The notes under the pieces are model-generated. The model was not told the origin of the DNA. It searched no databases and saw nothing but the letters and a program-made list of their open reading frames with translations. Shown in pieces: positions 1 to 7,861 of a stretch of DNA of 64,000 nucleotides. The translations under genes were made by a program, and so were the position numbers. This stretch comes from Paenalcaligenes sp052103955 (GTDB taxonomy: Bacteria; Pseudomonadota; Gammaproteobacteria; Burkholderiales; Burkholderiaceae_B): contig JBQELO010000001.1 in assembly GCA_052103955.1 (NCBI GenBank), forward strand, positions 354,531 to 418,530. The letters run 5' to 3'. Numbering within the stretch: the stretch's first letter is position 1; each line of letters begins with the position of its first letter.

Positions 1-2012
1 TTACGCTGTTCGCCATCAAACGAAAACACATTCGTAACCGGGTCGGTATAGCTGCTGGGGCGTTTGATTTCAAACGCACTTAAGGTGGTCATGAAATCAC
101 CCGCATCCCACTTAATACCCACTTCGTGCTGTTTGGTTTTGTACGGTGCAAACACCTCGCCCGCATTCGCAGCGGTGACAGGTGCCGTCGCCCCTTGGCT
201 TAAACCCTGTATGTAATTGCCATACAGCGAGACTTGCTCTGTCACTTTAAACAAAGCTGCTACCGTTGGCGTAAATGCTCCCTCGTCATAGCGAGCAGTA
301 CGTCGCCCTGTATTCGCATCAAAAGTATCACTCACAATATTCTGATGACGTACGCCTACCGTAAGCTGCAAGCGATCATCAAAAAAGGACACCATGTCAG
401 CCACACCTAGGCTGGTAATTCTGACCTCACCCGTTTTAGGCAAGCTCGCATACCTAAAACTGGTATCGACTTTCGGCCCCCACTGCGGATCATAAATATT
501 GGTGATCCAGTCGGTAGGCATCATATTACGTTGAAAACCAAAGTAATAATCGTGATGATAATAAGAGGCATTAAAAGCCAATTCGTGACCAATAGCACCC
601 GTGTTGAACTGTGTACGAATCCCCGCATCAGCCGAATCTTTTTTATAGATCATGCGCTGAAACGAAAAATTGTTCTTGAAGTCCCCTTCTTCCGTAAACA
701 GGGTATTGGTAGAGCTGGCTAACGAATTAAATTTCGTTTTGCTATGACCATAATTGGCATAGGCCATCGTTCTGTCTGTGATATCCACTTCCGCATGCAA
801 CAGAGCGGCTTTGTCTTCGGTGGTGGTGAAGGTCCAATCCGGTGACAGCAAGGTGTCCGACTTTGGCGGCTTGGGGACGTCCATACCCTTTGCCAATGAA
901 ATACCACGATTCAACCCGCTTACATGATCTTTATTGGTGTACAAATCCGCTGAAATACGAACACGGTCTGTACGCCAATCTAAGCCCAACGACGCTAAGT
1001 CCGCACGTTTGGACTGCCCTTTGACAGCACTGTCACCATCGCGGTACATGGCATTAAAACGTATGCCGAATTGCTTGTCGTCACCAAAGCGCCTACCCAA
1101 ATCAATGTGGGTACCAAACTGTGATTTCTCGGCGTAGGTACCCGTCAAACGCGCTAAAGGCTCATCCCCTGCACGTTTAGGCACCAAGTTGATGCTACCG
1201 CCCACCGAGCCACCGGGTGGCATACCATTTAGCATGGCAGCAGGCCCTTTTTGCACCTCTACTCGTTCAACAAACTCCGGCGTAATACGCCAGTAAGGCA
1301 CCATGCCATATAGTCCACCCAGCGCAATATCACTATTACTTACCGAAAAACCACGCAAACTGAAGCTGTCCCCAATCATGCCGGTTGCCCCATTGCTGAA
1401 TACACCGGGGTCGGTGGCCGCAATAATGCTAGAAAGCTCTTGGGCTTGCTTATCTTGTATGTAACGCTCGGTATAGCTCACGACGTTAAAGGGCGTATCC
1501 ATCACATCTTTGTTACCCAACAGCCCTACGCGACCACCGGTAGCTATCTGGCCGCCTGCATACGCAGGCTCCAGACCGTTTTCGGTTCGGCCCGACACTT
1601 TAATCGCGCTGAGTTGCGTGGTTTCCCCTGCTGTAGCAGCAGCGTCGCGTGACAAAGTCACATTTCGGCCTTGGCGACGATACTGCACCGATGTACCCGC
1701 TAGCATGCGCTGCAACGCTTGTTCAGCCGTCATTACCCCTTTAACCGGCGAAATCCGTATGCCACTGACTACCTCTGGCGTGTAGAAGAACTGCAATGAG
1801 GTTTGACGCCCCAACTCGATCAGCGCCTCATCCAACGAACGCGCGGGTAGATCAATAGACACCGCAGCATCTTGTGCCTGCACCCAGGATGAAAAGCCCA
1901 CCATACCTACCGACATCACGGCAGCAGTAACCAACTTCAGACTCAAGACAGAACGACATGCCAAGCGGCGCGGCGCATGATAAGCAGAATGACGACTCAC
2001 GATTCCAAGCAT
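1..2012 (-). CDS. TonB-dependent siderophore receptor, FecA-type with STN domain (3' end cut)
   Basis: Outer-membrane receptor that imports ferric siderophores with energy from TonB. Reading the minus strand from the ATG at 2012 gives a basic leader and a hydrophobic signal peptide ending near VQAQD. Next comes a secretin/TonB short N-terminal (STN) domain, with LPARSLDEALIELGRQT at about residues 54-70, then a plug domain with FSLRGFSV and VEVQKGPAAMLNGMPPGG, and the start of the beta-barrel. The STN domain is the part that signals to a FecR-type anti-sigma factor, which fits the fecI and fecR genes just upstream. About 670 codons are visible, and the frame is still open at base 1. Such receptors usually have about 800 residues, so roughly the last 130 lie outside the window. 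The start has AAGG directly against the ATG, so a slightly later start is possible. The substrate cannot be told from the sequence. Confidence 0.9.
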   Translation of the reverse strand, partial: MLGIVSRHSAYHAPRRLACRSVLSLKLVTAAVMSVGMVGFSSWVQAQDAAVSIDLPARSLDEALIELGRQTSLQFFYTPEVVSGIRISPVKGVMTAEQALQRMLAGTSVQYRRQGRNVTLSRDAAATAGETTQLSAIKVSGRTENGLEPAYAGGQIATGGRVGLLGNKDVMDTPFNVVSYTERYIQDKQAQELSSIIAATDPGVFSNGATGMIGDSFSLRGFSVSNSDIALGGLYGMVPYWRITPEFVERVEVQKGPAAMLNGMPPGGSVGGSINLVPKRAGDEPLARLTGTYAEKSQFGTHIDLGRRFGDDKQFGIRFNAMYRDGDSAVKGQSKRADLASLGLDWRTDRVRISADLYTNKDHVSGLNRGISLAKGMDVPKPPKSDTLLSPDWTFTTTEDKAALLHAEVDITDRTMAYANYGHSKTKFNSLASSTNTLFTEEGDFKNNFSFQRMIYKKDSADAGIRTQFNTGAIGHELAFNASYYHHDYYFGFQRNMMPTDWITNIYDPQWGPKVDTSFRYASLPKTGEVRITSLGVADMVSFFDDRLQLTVGVRHQNIVSDTFDANTGRRTARYDEGAFTPTVAALFKVTEQVSLYGNYIQGLSQGATAPVTAANAGEVFAPYKTKQHEVGIKWDAGDFMTTLSAFEIKRPSSYTDPVTNVFSFDGEQR

Positions 2013-2148
2013 CCTTAATGCAGCATGAAGGCACCGCCACCATACGACAATGCCATACACAGTTATGAGGTCATCACCACAACCTCTTCATGCATACAGA
2101 CGCTTTACCCCCACCGTATCCTGAATGAGATTTATTCTTAATTTGTTA

Positions 2149-3159
2149 CTAATTGTAAAATCGCTGCAGTGGGAAGATTTCGAACACACCATTCTGCGTA
2201 TTTTCTTTCACCCCAACGGGGATAATATGCGGCAACGCCTCTAAGAATGCATAGGGGTCATCCAACCTAAATACCCCCGACACTTTCAACTGCCCCAATT
2301 GTGCCGTCGTGAGCTGCACCGACACCTGGTTATAGCGTTTTAACTCCTGAATGGCATCGCGCAAGGCTGTGCCTCTAAACACCAGCTTACCCTCGCTCCA
2401 CGCCACCGCTCTGTGGGTATCAGCGGGTACAGCAGTCAGTGCACCATCCGTTACCCGTACTGCGTTACCCGCCACTAAAGCTTGGCGCTTCGTATTCCAG
2501 CGCGGTCCGGTTTCCACTTGCACAGACCCTTCTAATACCGTCACCGTAAAGCCCTGATCGGCTTGATAGATAGCGAATTGAGTTCCAGTAACCTGCACAG
2601 ACCCCATATCCATCTGTACGATAAAAGGCGTATTTTCTACGGTTTGCACGGCAAACAGTGCCTCACCTTTTTGTAGGCGTACTACACGTTTGTTCTGGCT
2701 AAACTGCACCTCGGCAACCGTATCAGTATTCAGCATCATGCTGGAACCATCTGGCAGCAGCACATTGCGTTGCTCGCCTTGTGCGGTGCTATAACGCTCT
2801 TGAAAGGTGGTGGCAGCCCCCCATTGCCAAGGGCCGATGGTAACGACGGCAACGCTAGCTGCCCCTGCCATCGCCAAACCGTATCCTAAAAAAGCACGAC
2901 GCGAACGAGCCGTTTTGCTACGAAGCGACGTTGCGACTGTGTGTGACGATGCTGCACAGGGCTGCGGTACTTGTTCGGTGACTGTCCACAGCGCTTGAAT
3001 ACCTTGGAAGTGAGCCAAATGTTGGGGGTCACGAGCTATCCACGCATCAAATGCTTGCTGTTCTTGTGGCGACACATTGCCCGAGCGGAAACGCTCATAC
3101 CAATACGCCGCTATATCTCGGGTATCAGTCAATGTGTCTAGGTCTATGCGGTCACTCAT
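2149..3159 (-). CDS. fecR: FecR-family anti-sigma factor
   Basis: Inner-membrane regulator that takes the signal from a TonB receptor's STN domain and controls the partner FecI-type sigma factor. The 336 residues show the usual order: an N-terminal cytoplasmic sigma-binding (DUF4880-like) segment with AAYWYERF at about 18-25 and the FDAWIARDPQH motif, a single hydrophobic span at about 90-110 after the RSRRAF stretch, a periplasmic FecR domain with QGEQRNVLLPDGSSMMLN, and a C-terminal DUF4974-like part. It sits between fecI (39 bases upstream) and the receptor gene (136 bases downstream), the standard cell-surface signalling order. Length is normal for the family and nothing looks broken. The family call is firm, but whether it acts as an activator or an inhibitor is not visible. 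Confidence 0.92.
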   Translation of the reverse strand: MSDRIDLDTLTDTRDIAAYWYERFRSGNVSPQEQQAFDAWIARDPQHLAHFQGIQALWTVTEQVPQPCAASSHTVATSLRSKTARSRRAFLGYGLAMAGAASVAVVTIGPWQWGAATTFQERYSTAQGEQRNVLLPDGSSMMLNTDTVAEVQFSQNKRVVRLQKGEALFAVQTVENTPFIVQMDMGSVQVTGTQFAIYQADQGFTVTVLEGSVQVETGPRWNTKRQALVAGNAVRVTDGALTAVPADTHRAVAWSEGKLVFRGTALRDAIQELKRYNQVSVQLTTAQLGQLKVSGVFRLDDPYAFLEALPHIIPVGVKENTQNGVFEIFPLQRFYN

Positions 3160-3198
3160 GCGCTACGCCACCTCTATCGATACAAGACATCAAAACAC

Positions 3199-3687
3199 TC
3201 ATAAATGATCTTGTAAATGTCGGATGGTACGCATCATATAACGCTCTACCATGTTTAGGGATACACCCATCTTCTGGGCAATCTCACTGTTGCTAAGCCC
3301 TTCTACCTGGCGCAACCTAAATGCTTCTTGGCACGTATCGGGTAACAACGCCAAAGCCTGCTGCATGGTACGCATCAACTCATTGGCCTCATAGTGTTGC
3401 TCTGCACTGGCAGACGTGGGCACAGCATCGTCGGCGAGATCATCCACATTCTGTGTTTGTCTCACCTGCTCGGCTCTGAAAATACTCACCGACTGGTTCA
3501 TCACAATACGGTGAAAATAGTGCGTTGGATTTCTGGGCACCACTGGTCCCATCTCTAGCATTTTGAGTGCGGCGTCCTGCACGGCGTCCTCGGCATCCTG
3601 CTGAATACCGGCGCGTTTAACCCATCCTCCTAGTAACTCTGCATAACGAATAAGCCAGTTTTTCTCTGGCAGCACAGGTTGGGTCAT
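3199..3687 (-). CDS. fecI: ECF sigma factor, FecI family
   Basis: RNA polymerase sigma factor of the extracytoplasmic-function class that would direct transcription of the neighbouring receptor gene. Region 2 includes AEDAVQDAALKMLE. Region 4 ends in a helix-turn-helix around VEGLSNSEIAQKMGVSLNMV, followed by the usual ERYMMRTIRHL. I chose the ATG at 3687, giving 162 residues and MTQPVLPEKNW, rather than the longer frame starting at 3735. The extra 16 residues (MIIIIVMFFCVKLCAV) are unlike the family and would overlap a Fur box. The ribosome binding site is weak for either start. Fur repression followed by siderophore-induced release of the sigma factor is the expected control. Confidence 0.92.
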   Translation of the reverse strand: MTQPVLPEKNWLIRYAELLGGWVKRAGIQQDAEDAVQDAALKMLEMGPVVPRNPTHYFHRIVMNQSVSIFRAEQVRQTQNVDDLADDAVPTSASAEQHYEANELMRTMQQALALLPDTCQEAFRLRQVEGLSNSEIAQKMGVSLNMVERYMMRTIRHLQDHL

Positions 3688-3720
3688 GACCGCACACAAT
3701 TTCACGCAAAAAAACATAAC

Positions 3721-3733
3721 GATAATAATTATC
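3721..3733. promoter_or_regulatory. Fur box upstream of fecI
   Basis: The 13 bases GATAATAATTATC form a perfect 6-1-6 palindrome, the core form of the Fur-binding site. The flanks extend the match to the longer consensus (AATGATAATTATTATCG on the minus strand). It lies 34 bases before the chosen fecI start, where a repressor would cover the promoter. This is what is expected for an iron-starvation sigma gene. Confidence 0.8.
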
Positions 3734-3786
3734 ATTTATTAATGAGAAAAAACCAAGAACTACCCTATTTAGTCTCACTATGCAGA

Positions 3787-3820
3787 CAAAAAAACAGCCA
3801 TGGAAACCCATGGCTGTTTT
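3787..3820 (-). terminator. Rho-independent terminator of terC
   Basis: A perfect 13-base-pair stem (bases 3791-3803 with 3808-3820) closes a four-base loop. On the minus strand it runs into a stretch of T residues. It lies about 30 bases beyond the terC stop codon, before the fecI control region. Confidence 0.88.
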
Positions 3821-3846
3821 GTCATACCACTACAAACCGCTAAGTA

Positions 3847-4560
3847 TTAGGCAGTAGGCAGCGCATCTTTTTTAGCTTTGCGGCTAGCCATCCATTTACC
3901 CACAGCCACGATCAACACAGCACCAGCAATGTGCGCGCCGTAAAACACGGTATTGCTAGGCTCACCAAAGCGTTCTGTGTAGGCAATATCGGTCACCATC
4001 AGGCCACCGGCAATCCAGCCCAACAAGGCAGCGCCTAAGGTCACAATCACAGGGAAGCGATCAATCATTTTCAGAACAATGGTGCTACCCCATACGATGA
4101 TAGGAATACTCACCAACAAACCAAAGATCACCAAACCCAACTGGTGGCTAGGATCAGCCATTTGTGCAGCACCGGCGATAGCAATCACGTTATCCAAGCT
4201 CATCACAAAGTCAGCGATGATAATGGTTTTAATGGCACTCATAATAGACACGCCACTCTTGATATCACCATGCTCGCCTTCCTCAGGGATCAGCAGACGA
4301 ATCGCTACCCAAGCCAACAACAAGGCCCCAACAATTTTTAGATACGGAATAGCCAACAAGGTCAGGGCAAAAGCGATCAGCACTACACGCAAGATAATGG
4401 CGCCGGCTGTCCCCCACAATATCCCTTGCATACGCTGTTTAGCGGGCAAATTACGACATGCTAACGCAATCACTACTGCGTTATCCCCGCCCAGAAGAAT
4501 GTCGATCATGATGATCTGAAAGACAGCCGCCCAACTAAGCGTTTGCAAAAATTCCAACAT
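3847..4560 (-). CDS. TerC-family membrane protein, probable metal exporter
   Basis: Integral membrane protein of the TerC family (YkoY/YjbE-like). Members that sit behind a yybP-ykoY riboswitch are known to take part in manganese export or metal loading of secreted proteins. The 237 residues show about seven hydrophobic spans, the conserved DILLGGDNAVVIALACR near residues 18-34, and the second conserved acidic motif IADFVMSLDNVIAIAGA. The longer open frame reaches 4668, but the family start is MLEFLQTLSWAAVFQ at 4560, with GGAG about eight bases upstream. The extra upstream codons fall inside the riboswitch terminator and are not translated. The riboswitch makes manganese the likely ligand; tellurite resistance is only the historical name. 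Confidence 0.9.
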   Translation of the reverse strand: MLEFLQTLSWAAVFQIIMIDILLGGDNAVVIALACRNLPAKQRMQGILWGTAGAIILRVVLIAFALTLLAIPYLKIVGALLLAWVAIRLLIPEEGEHGDIKSGVSIMSAIKTIIIADFVMSLDNVIAIAGAAQMADPSHQLGLVIFGLLVSIPIIVWGSTIVLKMIDRFPVIVTLGAALLGWIAGGLMVTDIAYTERFGEPSNTVFYGAHIAGAVLIVAVGKWMASRKAKKDALPTA

Positions 4561-4570
4561 AAGCACTCCA

Positions 4571-4606
4571 AAAACAAAAAAAGCCTGATCCAAAAGGACA
4601 GGCTTT
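4571..4606 (-). terminator. Riboswitch-controlled terminator before terC
   Basis: On the minus strand AAGCCTG pairs with CAGGCTT, extended by TCC with GGA around a TTTT loop, and is followed by seven T residues. The hairpin ends just before the terC Shine-Dalgarno sequence. It is therefore placed to act as the expression platform of the aptamer upstream, stopping transcription until ligand binds. Confidence 0.82.
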
Positions 4607-4607
4607 C

Positions 4608-4757
4608 TCGAATTGGAGTCGTACCTTGCCCTTTGACGGCAAGGTCTTGCTTGTAACAATACAGCCAAAGCCTGTGTGTTACCCGTGCACCGGGAGTACT
4701 CATGGTACTACCGTGATGACGATGCGACGGAAATTAAGCTACTCCCCTTGATGGAGC
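4608..4757 (-). promoter_or_regulatory. yybP-ykoY family (manganese) riboswitch aptamer
   Basis: The minus-strand leader of terC carries the family's conserved elements: AAGGGGAGTAGC near the 5' end (about 4737-4749), then AACACACAGGCTTTGGCTGT, then GCAAGACCTTGCC, which pairs with GGCAAGGT further on. The position is also typical, as terC, alx and mntP genes are the usual targets. This family senses Mn2+ directly. The inferred logic is that manganese stabilises the aptamer and prevents the downstream terminator, turning terC on. The motif order and the gene context make this a confident call; exact ends are approximate. Confidence 0.88.
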
Positions 4758-4758
4758 G

Positions 4759-4764
4759 ATTATA
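4759..4764 (-). promoter_or_regulatory. -10 element of the terC promoter
   Basis: A perfect TATAAT on the minus strand lies about five bases before the GGGGAGTAGC start of the riboswitch, so transcription would begin close to the aptamer's 5' end. No good -35 hexamer is seen at 16-18 bases; the nearest is a weak CAACTA-like match. Confidence 0.6.
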
Positions 4765-4770
4765 GCGAAG

Positions 4771-5106
4771 AAAACGGCAAATAGTTGATTTTGATGCCGC
4801 TACACCTACATAAAAGCAAAAACTCGTTGGTAAGACTACACAGAGCTACCCGTCTGCTACACAACCTTGCACTACGTGAGCTCAGCATGAATAACGCTCC
4901 ACTGCCCCCGTATTTTCATAACAAAAAACCATATCAATACAAAACACTTATATATATAGAAATAAAAGATAATTATTTACTCTATATTCACTAATTATCA
5001 ATTTACTTATTATAAAAATTAAAATTTTTAAATGTAGATAATTTATTATTCAAAAAAACCTATTCACCTATCATAAAAAAACCATTTCCATACCTCTGGA
5101 GTTTTT
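4771..5106. other. AT-rich non-coding region before the organosulfur operon
   Basis: No convincing gene lies in these 336 bases; an open frame at 4785-4994 has no ribosome site and no recognisable product. Bases from about 4915 to 5090 are extremely AT-rich for this genome. The stretch holds the inverted pair GATAATT/AATTATC around 4968-4999. It probably contains the promoter and activator sites (CysB- or Cbl-type would be expected) for the downstream operon, but no specific box can be named. Confidence 0.5.
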
Positions 5107-6204
5107 ATGCTGGGTCAATTATCAATTAAAAAAACATTACATACTCTTTTTCTGTTGGCTGGATTAGTTAGTGCCACTAGCTTTACACCTGCTTATGCTG
5201 CAGATGCACCAAAAGCCATACGTATAGGCGTCGCTACCGCTGGTGGTGGTGACCCTATTACGTGGGGTGGATCACCTGGCAGCATTGTGCGTGAGAACCA
5301 GTGGTTGGAGTCTGCGTTTGGTGATACAGAAGTACAGTGGTTTTTCTTTAAAGGTGCTGGCCCAGCCGTTAATGAAGCACTTTCTAATAAACAAATTGAT
5401 TTTGCTTATTTAGGCGACCTACCTACCATTATTGGTGTATCTAATGGCTTAAATACCAAAATCTTGTTAGCCAGTGGTCAACGTACCAATTTATATTTGG
5501 CCACCCCAAAAGACTCAGAGATTTCTACCATTGCTGACCTTAAAGACAGAAAGGTAGCAATTTTTAAAGGCACGAACGGTCACTTAGTCGCCAATAATCT
5601 TCTGCTGGATAGCGGCATCAAAGAAACGGACCTGCGCAGTATCAATCTTGATACGGGTAGTGCCCAAGCCGCTTTGGTATCTGGCAGCATCGACGCAGCT
5701 TTCGGTGGATTTGAATACATACGTTTGCTCAACGACGATTTGATTGCTGTGCCCTACTCCACCCACGGCAAAGACCCACGATTCACTCGTCAAACATCAC
5801 TCGTCACCCGTAACGACTTTATTGCTGACTACCCAGAACACACTCAAAAAGTAGTGGACGAGTTTGTACGTGCGGCACATTGGGCCTCACAAGAAGAAAA
5901 CCGCGACGCATTGCTGCGCATCTGGGCGAAAAGCGGCGTGCCCTATGAGTCCTTTGTGGTGGAGTTTGAAGGCACCCCACTGGCTCAACGCAATAGCCCC
6001 TTGCTAGATGAATTCTTTCGCGGCCGTTATCAAGCCGTCGCCAACGATGCTAAAGACCTGCAATTCATTCGTCGCCCCGTAGATGCCAGCCAAATCTTTG
6101 ATGACCGCTTTCTGCAAAACGCACTGCAGACCCAACAATTGACCGACTTTTGGGTGGCCTATGAGGCCGATGGCACAACCCCTAGCCCCAAAGGCGCGCA
6201 ATGA
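5107..6204 (+). CDS. ABC transporter substrate-binding protein, aliphatic sulfonate type (SsuA-like)
   Basis: Periplasmic binding protein that would capture an alkanesulfonate or related organosulfur compound for the two permeases downstream. The 365 residues begin with a Sec signal peptide (hydrophobic core LFLLAGLVSATSF, cut after AYAAD). An NMT1/SsuA-type fold follows, with RIGVATAGGG at the first strand, the hinge element EALSNKQIDFAYLGDLP, and GSAQAALVSGSIDAAFGG in the second lobe. The start has TGGAG five bases upstream. It overlaps the next gene by four bases, so the operon is translationally coupled. The first third of the gene is clearly richer in A and T than the rest, continuing the character of the upstream region. 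Ligand identity is inferred from the monooxygenase and FMN reductase in the same operon. Confidence 0.85.
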   Translation: MLGQLSIKKTLHTLFLLAGLVSATSFTPAYAADAPKAIRIGVATAGGGDPITWGGSPGSIVRENQWLESAFGDTEVQWFFFKGAGPAVNEALSNKQIDFAYLGDLPTIIGVSNGLNTKILLASGQRTNLYLATPKDSEISTIADLKDRKVAIFKGTNGHLVANNLLLDSGIKETDLRSINLDTGSAQAALVSGSIDAAFGGFEYIRLLNDDLIAVPYSTHGKDPRFTRQTSLVTRNDFIADYPEHTQKVVDEFVRAAHWASQEENRDALLRIWAKSGVPYESFVVEFEGTPLAQRNSPLLDEFFRGRYQAVANDAKDLQFIRRPVDASQIFDDRFLQNALQTQQLTDFWVAYEADGTTPSPKGAQ

Positions 6205-7052
6205 GCCTAGCCCCCCAAGACAAACTGGTGCAGCAGCTCAGCCATCACCGCACTAACCGCTACCCGTTGGCAGCCCAGCTTAGCCATGCCGCTTCGCTGT
6301 ACGGCCAAGCCTTACTTCTCCCTGTGGTGCTGTTCACCGTGTGGGTACTGAGCACCAAACAAGGATGGGTATCGCCCCAAGTCTTACCCCCACCGGCCTA
6401 TGTGTGGGAGTCGCTGGTGGACTTAATCGGTAGCGGCGAATTGTGGCTGCATGTGGAAGCCAGTGTGCGGCGTGTGGCCGTCGGTTATGTGGCGGGTTCC
6501 GTCATCGGCGTAGTACTGGGCATTGTGGTGGGCGTATCTAGGCACGCTGAACGTCTGCTCATGCCCACCTTAAATGCGCTGGTGCAAATACCTGTATTGG
6601 CATGGCTGCCGTTTGTGATGCTGTTAGTGGGTATTGGCGAGGCACTTAAGTACATCCTGATTGCTAAAGCCGCGTTGGTTCCCACGTTGATGAGTACGTT
6701 TCAACTGCTACGCCAGCAACCTCAACGCTTACTAGAAGTGGCTCACGTATATGGCTATAGCTCTTCGCAACGGTTTCTGCACCTTAGCCTGCCTGCCGGT
6801 ATTCCCGTGCTGTTTACGGGTCTACGACTGGGTTTTACCAAAGCATGGTTGTCGTTGGTCGTCGTAGAGCTAGTGGCCTCTAGCGAAGGCTTGGGTTACC
6901 TCATTGTGTACGGGCGACAGCTCTTCCAACTGGATCTAGTGATGGCAACGGTGTTCATCGTAGGCCTTATTGGTTTGCTTATAGACCGAGCGCTGGACTG
7001 GTTAGAGCATCGTGTACTGACCTCGTCCACACCTAGAACAAGGATTGTGTAA
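6201..7052 (+). CDS. ABC transporter permease, SsuC/TauC-like (first of two)
   Basis: Inner-membrane permease of a binding-protein-dependent importer. The 283 residues have about six membrane spans and the family's cytoplasmic EAA loop (EVAHVYGYSSSQRFLHLSLP at about 178-197) that docks on the ATPase. The stretch VLGIVVGVSRHAERLLMP before it is also typical. The first ~30 residues are polar and precede the first span. It overlaps the binding-protein gene by ATGA and shares one base with the second permease. Most ssu operons have a single homodimeric permease; two different ones in a row suggest a heterodimeric channel. Confidence 0.87.
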   Translation: MSLAPQDKLVQQLSHHRTNRYPLAAQLSHAASLYGQALLLPVVLFTVWVLSTKQGWVSPQVLPPPAYVWESLVDLIGSGELWLHVEASVRRVAVGYVAGSVIGVVLGIVVGVSRHAERLLMPTLNALVQIPVLAWLPFVMLLVGIGEALKYILIAKAALVPTLMSTFQLLRQQPQRLLEVAHVYGYSSSQRFLHLSLPAGIPVLFTGLRLGFTKAWLSLVVVELVASSEGLGYLIVYGRQLFQLDLVMATVFIVGLIGLLIDRALDWLEHRVLTSSTPRTRIV

Positions 7053-7831
7053 TGCAGCACCCTACTACACGTTTACAGCACCTGCTGTACCGCATCGAAC
7101 CGTGGTTACTGCCCACGTTTTTAGTACTGCTGTGGCAGTGGGCCGCCGCGCAGCAACTATGGCATTCGTCATTACTCGTGTCGCCTGCTAGCGTCTGGCA
7201 GCAGCTCATCGAACTATGCCAAACAGGGCAATTACAACGAGCCATTCTTGCCAGCTTGTCGCGTGAATTAAGCGGGTTCTTTATTGGCTCTGCCCTAGGT
7301 TTTCTATTGGGTATCACGCTGGGATTGTCTACACGGTTTAGACAACTACTAGGCCCAAGTTTCAACACCTTTAAACAGATTTCACTTTTCGCGTGGATTC
7401 CACTGATTTCTGTCTGGTTTGGGTTAGGCGATACCGCCAAGGTAGTGTTTTTATCGCTGGCCGCCCTCGTGCCCGTCACGGTCTACACCGCCGATGGCAT
7501 TCAGGCTGTGCCCCTACGGTTGCTAGAGGTTGCTCGCGTCTATCACTACAGCACAGCACAAACCATTGCCTACGTTATTTTTCCTGCTGCCTTACCTGCC
7601 ATTTTCACTGGTATTTACTTAGCACTGATCTATTCCTGGCTCGCCACCATCGGCGCGGAATACCTGCTGGTTTCGGGGCCAGGCTTGGGCACCATTTTGA
7701 TTGAAGGCAGTGAGCTCTTTCGCATGGACCTAGTGCTTATAGGCATGACCACCATTGGGCTGATTGGCGCCTTATTGAATTGGTCTGCTCGCCTTCTAGA
7801 ACGACGCTTGCGTCTGTATTTTCCGCAATAG
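7052..7831 (+). CDS. ABC transporter permease, SsuC/TauC-like (second of two)
   Basis: Second inner-membrane permease of the same importer, 259 residues with about six spans. It has its own EAA loop (EVARVYHYSTAQTIAYVIFP) and GFLLGITLGLSTRFRQLLGP ahead of it, matching its neighbour in layout but clearly diverged in sequence. The start codon overlaps the stop of the first permease (TAATG), so the two are coupled and probably made in equal amounts. Function is inferred from family and operon. The pair probably arose by duplication. Confidence 0.87.
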   Translation: MQHPTTRLQHLLYRIEPWLLPTFLVLLWQWAAAQQLWHSSLLVSPASVWQQLIELCQTGQLQRAILASLSRELSGFFIGSALGFLLGITLGLSTRFRQLLGPSFNTFKQISLFAWIPLISVWFGLGDTAKVVFLSLAALVPVTVYTADGIQAVPLRLLEVARVYHYSTAQTIAYVIFPAALPAIFTGIYLALIYSWLATIGAEYLLVSGPGLGTILIEGSELFRMDLVLIGMTTIGLIGALLNWSARLLERRLRLYFPQ

Positions 7832-7861
7832 CGCATCACCTGAACGCACAAAGAGGTCTGT

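Noticed and set aside
3687..3735. N-terminal extension of fecI (MIIIIVMFFCVKLCAV)
   Set aside because: It overlaps the Fur box and is unlike the family's N-terminus.
4561..4668. N-terminal extension of terC by 36 codons
   Set aside because: The codons lie inside the riboswitch terminator and aptamer, and the family start follows with a good ribosome site.
4785..4994. Open frame of 69 codons upstream of the organosulfur operon
   Set aside because: No ribosome site, no recognisable product, and the region is an AT-rich promoter-like gap.
4968..4999. GATAATT/AATTATC pair as a Fur box before the organosulfur operon
   Set aside because: The arms are 18 bases apart, too far for a Fur site, and the operon has no iron role.
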